A stretch of 64,000 nucleotides of DNA, from positions 62,001 to 126,000 of the forward strand of contig NZ_AULS01000007.1 of NCBI RefSeq assembly GCF_000422405.1. The letters are read 5' to 3'. The notes beneath the pieces are model-generated. The model had not been told where the DNA came from, did no database searches, and worked only from the letters and a program-made list of their open reading frames with translations. Below, piece after piece: positions 60,956-64,000 of this stretch (the first letter of the stretch is position 1; each line of letters opens with the position of its first letter). Made by a program: the position numbers and the translations under genes. The stretch comes from Microbacterium luticocti DSM 19459 (GTDB taxonomy: Bacteria > Actinomycetota > Actinomycetes > Actinomycetales > Microbacteriaceae).

Positions 60956-63465
60956 TGCGCGTCCCGCTGTCGTGGTTGCGTGACTACGTCGATGTGGCAC
61001 CGGATGCCACGCCCGAGGACGTCCTCGCGGCGCTGGTGTCGGTCGGGTTCGAAGAAGAGGACGTGCACCGCTTCGAGGTGTCGGGCCCGGTCGTGGTCGG
61101 CCAAGTACTCGAGGTGAACCCGGAGCCGCAGACGAACGGCAAGACCATCAACTGGTGCCAGGTCGACGTCGGCGAGGCGAACGGCGGTGTGCGCGGCATC
61201 GTGTGCGGCGCCCACAACTTCGGCGTGGGCGACAAGGTCGTGGTCACGCTGCCGGGCGCGGTGCTGCCCGGGCCCTTCCCGATCGCGGCGCGCAAGACGT
61301 ACGGGCACGTCTCGGACGGCATGATCGCGTCGGCGCGCGAGCTGGGCCTGGGCGACGAACACAGTGGCATCCTGCGACTGGCCGACCTGGGCATCGACGC
61401 GCCCGTGGGCGCCGATGCGATCGCGCTGCTGGGCCTGGACGACGTCGCCGTCGAGATCAACGTCACCCCCGACCGCGGCTACGCGCTGAGCATGCGCGGG
61501 GTGGCCCGCGAGTACGCGCACGCCACCGGTGGCGTGTTCCGCGACCCGGGCGTACGCGACTGGGCGCAGGTGCAGCAGCCGGAAGGCGGCTTCCCCGTCG
61601 CCGTCGACGACGCCGCACCCATCCGCGGCAACGCCGGGGCGACCGAGTTCGTCGCGCGCGTCGTGCGCGGGGTGGATGCCACCCGCCCCACACCGCCGTG
61701 GATGATCGCCCGCCTCGTGCTGGCCGGCATCCGCTCGATCTCGGTGCTGGTCGACATCACGAACTACGTCATGCTCGAGCTCGGCAACCCCGTCCACGGC
61801 TACGACCTCGACAAGCTCACCGGCGGCATCACGGTGCGCCGCGCGCAGCCGGGTGAGAAGCTCACCACCCTGGACGACCAGGAGCGCGCCCTGCACCCCG
61901 AAGATCTGTTGATCACCGACGAGTCCGGTCCGATCGGCCTGGCCGGCGTCATGGGCGGGGCCACCACCGAGATGAGCCTCGACACGACGAACGTGCTCAT
62001 CGAGGCGGCGACCTTCGACCCGGTGACCATCGCCCGCTCGGCGCGCCGCCACAAGCTGCCCAGCGAGGCATCCCGTCGCTTCGAGCGCGGCGTCGACCCG
62101 CTCATCCCGTTCGTCGCCGCCCGTCGCGTGGCCGACCTGATGGTGGAGCTGGCCGGTGGCACGCTCGACGAGACGACCGGCGGTGCCCTGTTCGCCGCAT
62201 ACGAACGCGAGGCGATCGCGCTGCCCAAGCCGTTCGTGCCGGCACTGATCGGCGTCGACTACACCGACGCCGAGATCACCGAGGCGTTGCAGACGATCGG
62301 CTGCGACGTGTACGACAACGGCGACCACTGGCTGGTCACGCCGCCGTCGTGGCGCGGCGACCTCACCGACCGGTGGACCCTCGCCGAAGAGGTCGCCCGC
62401 ATCCAGGGTCTCGACCGCGTGCCGTCGGTGCTGCCCACCCCGCCCGCCGGCCGCGGGTTGACCGCGACGCAGCAGGGCCGACGCCGCGTGGCGAACGCGC
62501 TGGCCGCCGCCGGATACGTCGAGACGCCGTCGTTCCCGTTCACCACCGCCGCGCTCAACGACCTGCACGGCTCGGCCTCCGGCGACCGGTTGCCGGGCAT
62601 GAAGCTCGCCAACCCGCTCGACGGCAATGCGCCGTACCTGCGCCGGTCGCTCGTGCCGGGGCTGACCCAGGTCGCCCACCGCAACCTCGCCCGCGGCTTC
62701 ACCGACCTGGCCCTGTTCGAGCTGGGTGCGGTGTTCCTGCCCGAGCCCGGCGTGAGCTACGGCACGGCCGAGGTGCCGCCGCCCGCGCAGCGCCCCGACG
62801 CCGACGCCCTGGCCGCCCTCGACGCCGCCCTGCCCGCCCAGCCGCGCCGCGTCGGCGTGCTGCTGGCCGGCAACGCCATCGCGCGCCAGCCCGGCCAGCC
62901 GGCGGTGCCGGTGACCCTGTCCGACGCGATCGACGCGGTCCACATCGTCGCGGCGGCCGCCGGGGCGAAGGTCGAGATCGCGCAGACCCGGCGCGCCGCG
63001 CTGCACCCGGGCCGCGCGGGCGTGGTGCTGCTCGGCGGCGCCGAGATCGGCTACGTCGGTGAGCTGCTGCCGGCGGTCGCGGCCGACGCCGACCTGGTCG
63101 GGCGCGTGTACGTGGCCGAGCTCGACCTCGACGCGCTGCTGTCGGCGGCGGGCGCACCGGCGGTCGCGGCATCCCTGTCGGCGCACACCCCCGCCACGCA
63201 GGACGTGTCGCTGGTCGTGCCACACGACGTGCCGGCCGCCGCCGTGCGCGACGCGCTGATCGACGGATGCGGCGGGCTGCTCGAGTCGCTGCACCTGGTC
63301 GACGACTACCGCGGGCAGGGCATCCCCGACGGGCACAAGAGCCTCACCTTCGCGCTGCGCTTCCGCGCCGCCGACCGCACCCTCACCGCCGCCGAGGCCA
63401 CCGAGGCCAAGCTGCAGGGGGTCGAGCTGGCGGCCGAGCGTTTCGGCGCCCGGCTGCGCGACTGA
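60955..63465 (+). CDS. pheT: Phenylalanyl-tRNA synthetase beta subunit
   Basis: The beta subunit, 836 residues: an N-terminal tRNA-binding (EMAP-like) domain (about 40-160), the B3/B4 editing domain (about 225-400, with LVDITNYVMLELGNPVHGYD), B5 (about 420-490), a catalytic-like fold (about 500-725) and the C-terminal FDX-ACB anticodon-binding domain (about 740-836, ending in SLTFALRFRAADRTLTA...). It cleaves mischarged Tyr-tRNA. It forms an operon with pheS. Confidence 0.96.
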   Translation: MRVPLSWLRDYVDVAPDATPEDVLAALVSVGFEEEDVHRFEVSGPVVVGQVLEVNPEPQTNGKTINWCQVDVGEANGGVRGIVCGAHNFGVGDKVVVTLPGAVLPGPFPIAARKTYGHVSDGMIASARELGLGDEHSGILRLADLGIDAPVGADAIALLGLDDVAVEINVTPDRGYALSMRGVAREYAHATGGVFRDPGVRDWAQVQQPEGGFPVAVDDAAPIRGNAGATEFVARVVRGVDATRPTPPWMIARLVLAGIRSISVLVDITNYVMLELGNPVHGYDLDKLTGGITVRRAQPGEKLTTLDDQERALHPEDLLITDESGPIGLAGVMGGATTEMSLDTTNVLIEAATFDPVTIARSARRHKLPSEASRRFERGVDPLIPFVAARRVADLMVELAGGTLDETTGGALFAAYEREAIALPKPFVPALIGVDYTDAEITEALQTIGCDVYDNGDHWLVTPPSWRGDLTDRWTLAEEVARIQGLDRVPSVLPTPPAGRGLTATQQGRRRVANALAAAGYVETPSFPFTTAALNDLHGSASGDRLPGMKLANPLDGNAPYLRRSLVPGLTQVAHRNLARGFTDLALFELGAVFLPEPGVSYGTAEVPPPAQRPDADALAALDAALPAQPRRVGVLLAGNAIARQPGQPAVPVTLSDAIDAVHIVAAAAGAKVEIAQTRRAALHPGRAGVVLLGGAEIGYVGELLPAVAADADLVGRVYVAELDLDALLSAAGAPAVAASLSAHTPATQDVSLVVPHDVPAAAVRDALIDGCGGLLESLHLVDDYRGQGIPDGHKSLTFALRFRAADRTLTAAEATEAKLQGVELAAERFGARLRD

Positions 63466-63477
63466 CCGGACGCCGGA

Positions 63478-63483
63478 TAGGCT
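63478..63483 (+). promoter_or_regulatory. -10 element of a leaderless promoter (ABC ATPase)
   Basis: TAGGCT, then seven bases and the GTG at 63491. Confidence 0.6.
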
Positions 63484-63490
63484 CGGGACG

Positions 63491-64000
63491 GTGAGTGCAA
63501 CGCCCGAGACGAACGCCCCCGCCCCGCAGGTCTCCGCCCCGCCGGTGCCGACGCCGCCGGTGTCCGCGTTGCGCCTGGCGGGTCTGGTCCGCCGATTCGG
63601 CGATACGCTCGCCGTCGCCGGGCTCGACCTCGACGTACCGGTCGGGTCGTTCTACGGCCTGGTCGGCCCGAACGGCGCCGGCAAGACCACCACGCTGTCG
63701 ATGGCCACCGGGCTGCTGCGGCCCGACGCCGGCGCCGCGTTCGTGCACGGGATCGACGTGTGGGCGCATCCGGTGCAGGCCAAGCGGCTCATCGGCAACC
63801 TCGCCGACGGCGTGCGCCTGTTCGACCGGCTGACCGGCGAGCAGCTGCTCGGCTACACCGCGATGATGTTCTCGGTGCCGCGAGCCGAGATCGCCGGGCG
63901 GGTCTCGGACCTGCTCGAGCTGTTCGACCTGCGGGCGGCGGCCGGCACGATCGTCGCCGACTACTCCGCCGGCATGACCAAGAAGATCGCCCTGGCCTGC
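63491..64000 (+). CDS. ABC transporter ATP-binding protein, ABC-2 type (cut by window edge)
   Basis: The first 170 codons of an ABC ATPase; the rest lies outside the window. After a Pro/Ala-rich N-terminus of about 25 residues, Walker A is GPNGAGKTTTLSMATGLL (about residues 61-78), and the signature motif appears as DYSAGMTKKIALA (about 157-169) in place of LSGGQ, as in many ABC-2 exporter ATPases. The permease partner is probably just downstream. The exported substrate is unknown. Confidence 0.85.
   Translation, partial: MSATPETNAPAPQVSAPPVPTPPVSALRLAGLVRRFGDTLAVAGLDLDVPVGSFYGLVGPNGAGKTTTLSMATGLLRPDAGAAFVHGIDVWAHPVQAKRLIGNLADGVRLFDRLTGEQLLGYTAMMFSVPRAEIAGRVSDLLELFDLRAAAGTIVADYSAGMTKKIALAC

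Noticed and set aside
60688..63336. An 882-codon minus-strand frame opposite pheT
   Set aside because: Antisense shadow of a confidently identified synthetase gene.

Overview
The window is a gene-dense, very GC-rich stretch of a bacterial chromosome. Gene content and order point to an actinobacterium, most likely Microbacteriaceae and probably Microbacterium or a close relative. Supporting signs are the block dapA-rnj-ftsK-pgsA-cinA-clgR-DUF3046-recA-recX-miaB-miaA-dapF-hflX-lexA, a DUF5302 protein, the paired LLM monooxygenase and FMN reductase of the CE1758/CE1759 type, TCGAAC-like SOS boxes, many start codons sitting 6-8 bases after a TANNNT element, and frequent GGATGCC/GGCATCC words. The species assignment is inference. 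I saw no rRNA, tRNA, CRISPR array, insertion sequence or prophage. One gene is cut by each edge: a PiT phosphate transporter on the left and an ABC transporter ATPase on the right.

Bases 1-10,200 hold the phosphate transporter tail and a small membrane partner, a calcineurin-like phosphodiesterase, aspartate ammonia-lyase, a DUF4190 membrane protein with a repetitive N-terminus, a fumarylacetoacetate-hydrolase-family enzyme, a PrsW-type membrane protease, an FKBP prolyl isomerase, a YceI protein, an MFS exporter, a DUF167 protein and ribosomal protein S15. Bases 10,200-17,800 are more accessory: a minus-strand efeUOB ferrous-iron uptake operon with a DtxR/IdeR-like box at its promoter, a hydrolase, the flavin monooxygenase/FMN reductase pair and two tiny charged proteins. 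This block lies between rpsO and pnp, which are neighbours in many bacteria.

Bases 18,000-27,800 carry pnp behind a long structured leader, an aldo/keto reductase, a histidine phosphatase, an acetyltransferase, dapB, a minus-strand redox cluster (thioredoxin-like, DUF4395, OsmC, TIGR01777), and thyA-folA. Bases 27,800-42,800 are the conserved housekeeping block for lysine/peptidoglycan precursors (dapA, dapF), RNA decay (rnj), chromosome translocation (ftsK), phospholipid synthesis (pgsA), proteolysis control (clgR), recombination and SOS (recA, recX), tRNA modification (miaB, miaA) and hflX.

Bases 42,800-64,000 carry an S9 peptidase, metF-metE behind a palindromic operator candidate and a structured leader, the divergent SOS pair lexA and a LysM-domain division inhibitor or hydrolase, hisC-hisB-hisH-priA-sseB, infC-rpmI-rplT (infC probably starting at AUC), a SpoU methyltransferase, the gluABCD glutamate importer and pheS-pheT. 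The most distinctive features are regulatory: leaderless promoters throughout, several structured leaders, two SOS boxes, an iron box, and repeat clusters next to gene ends.
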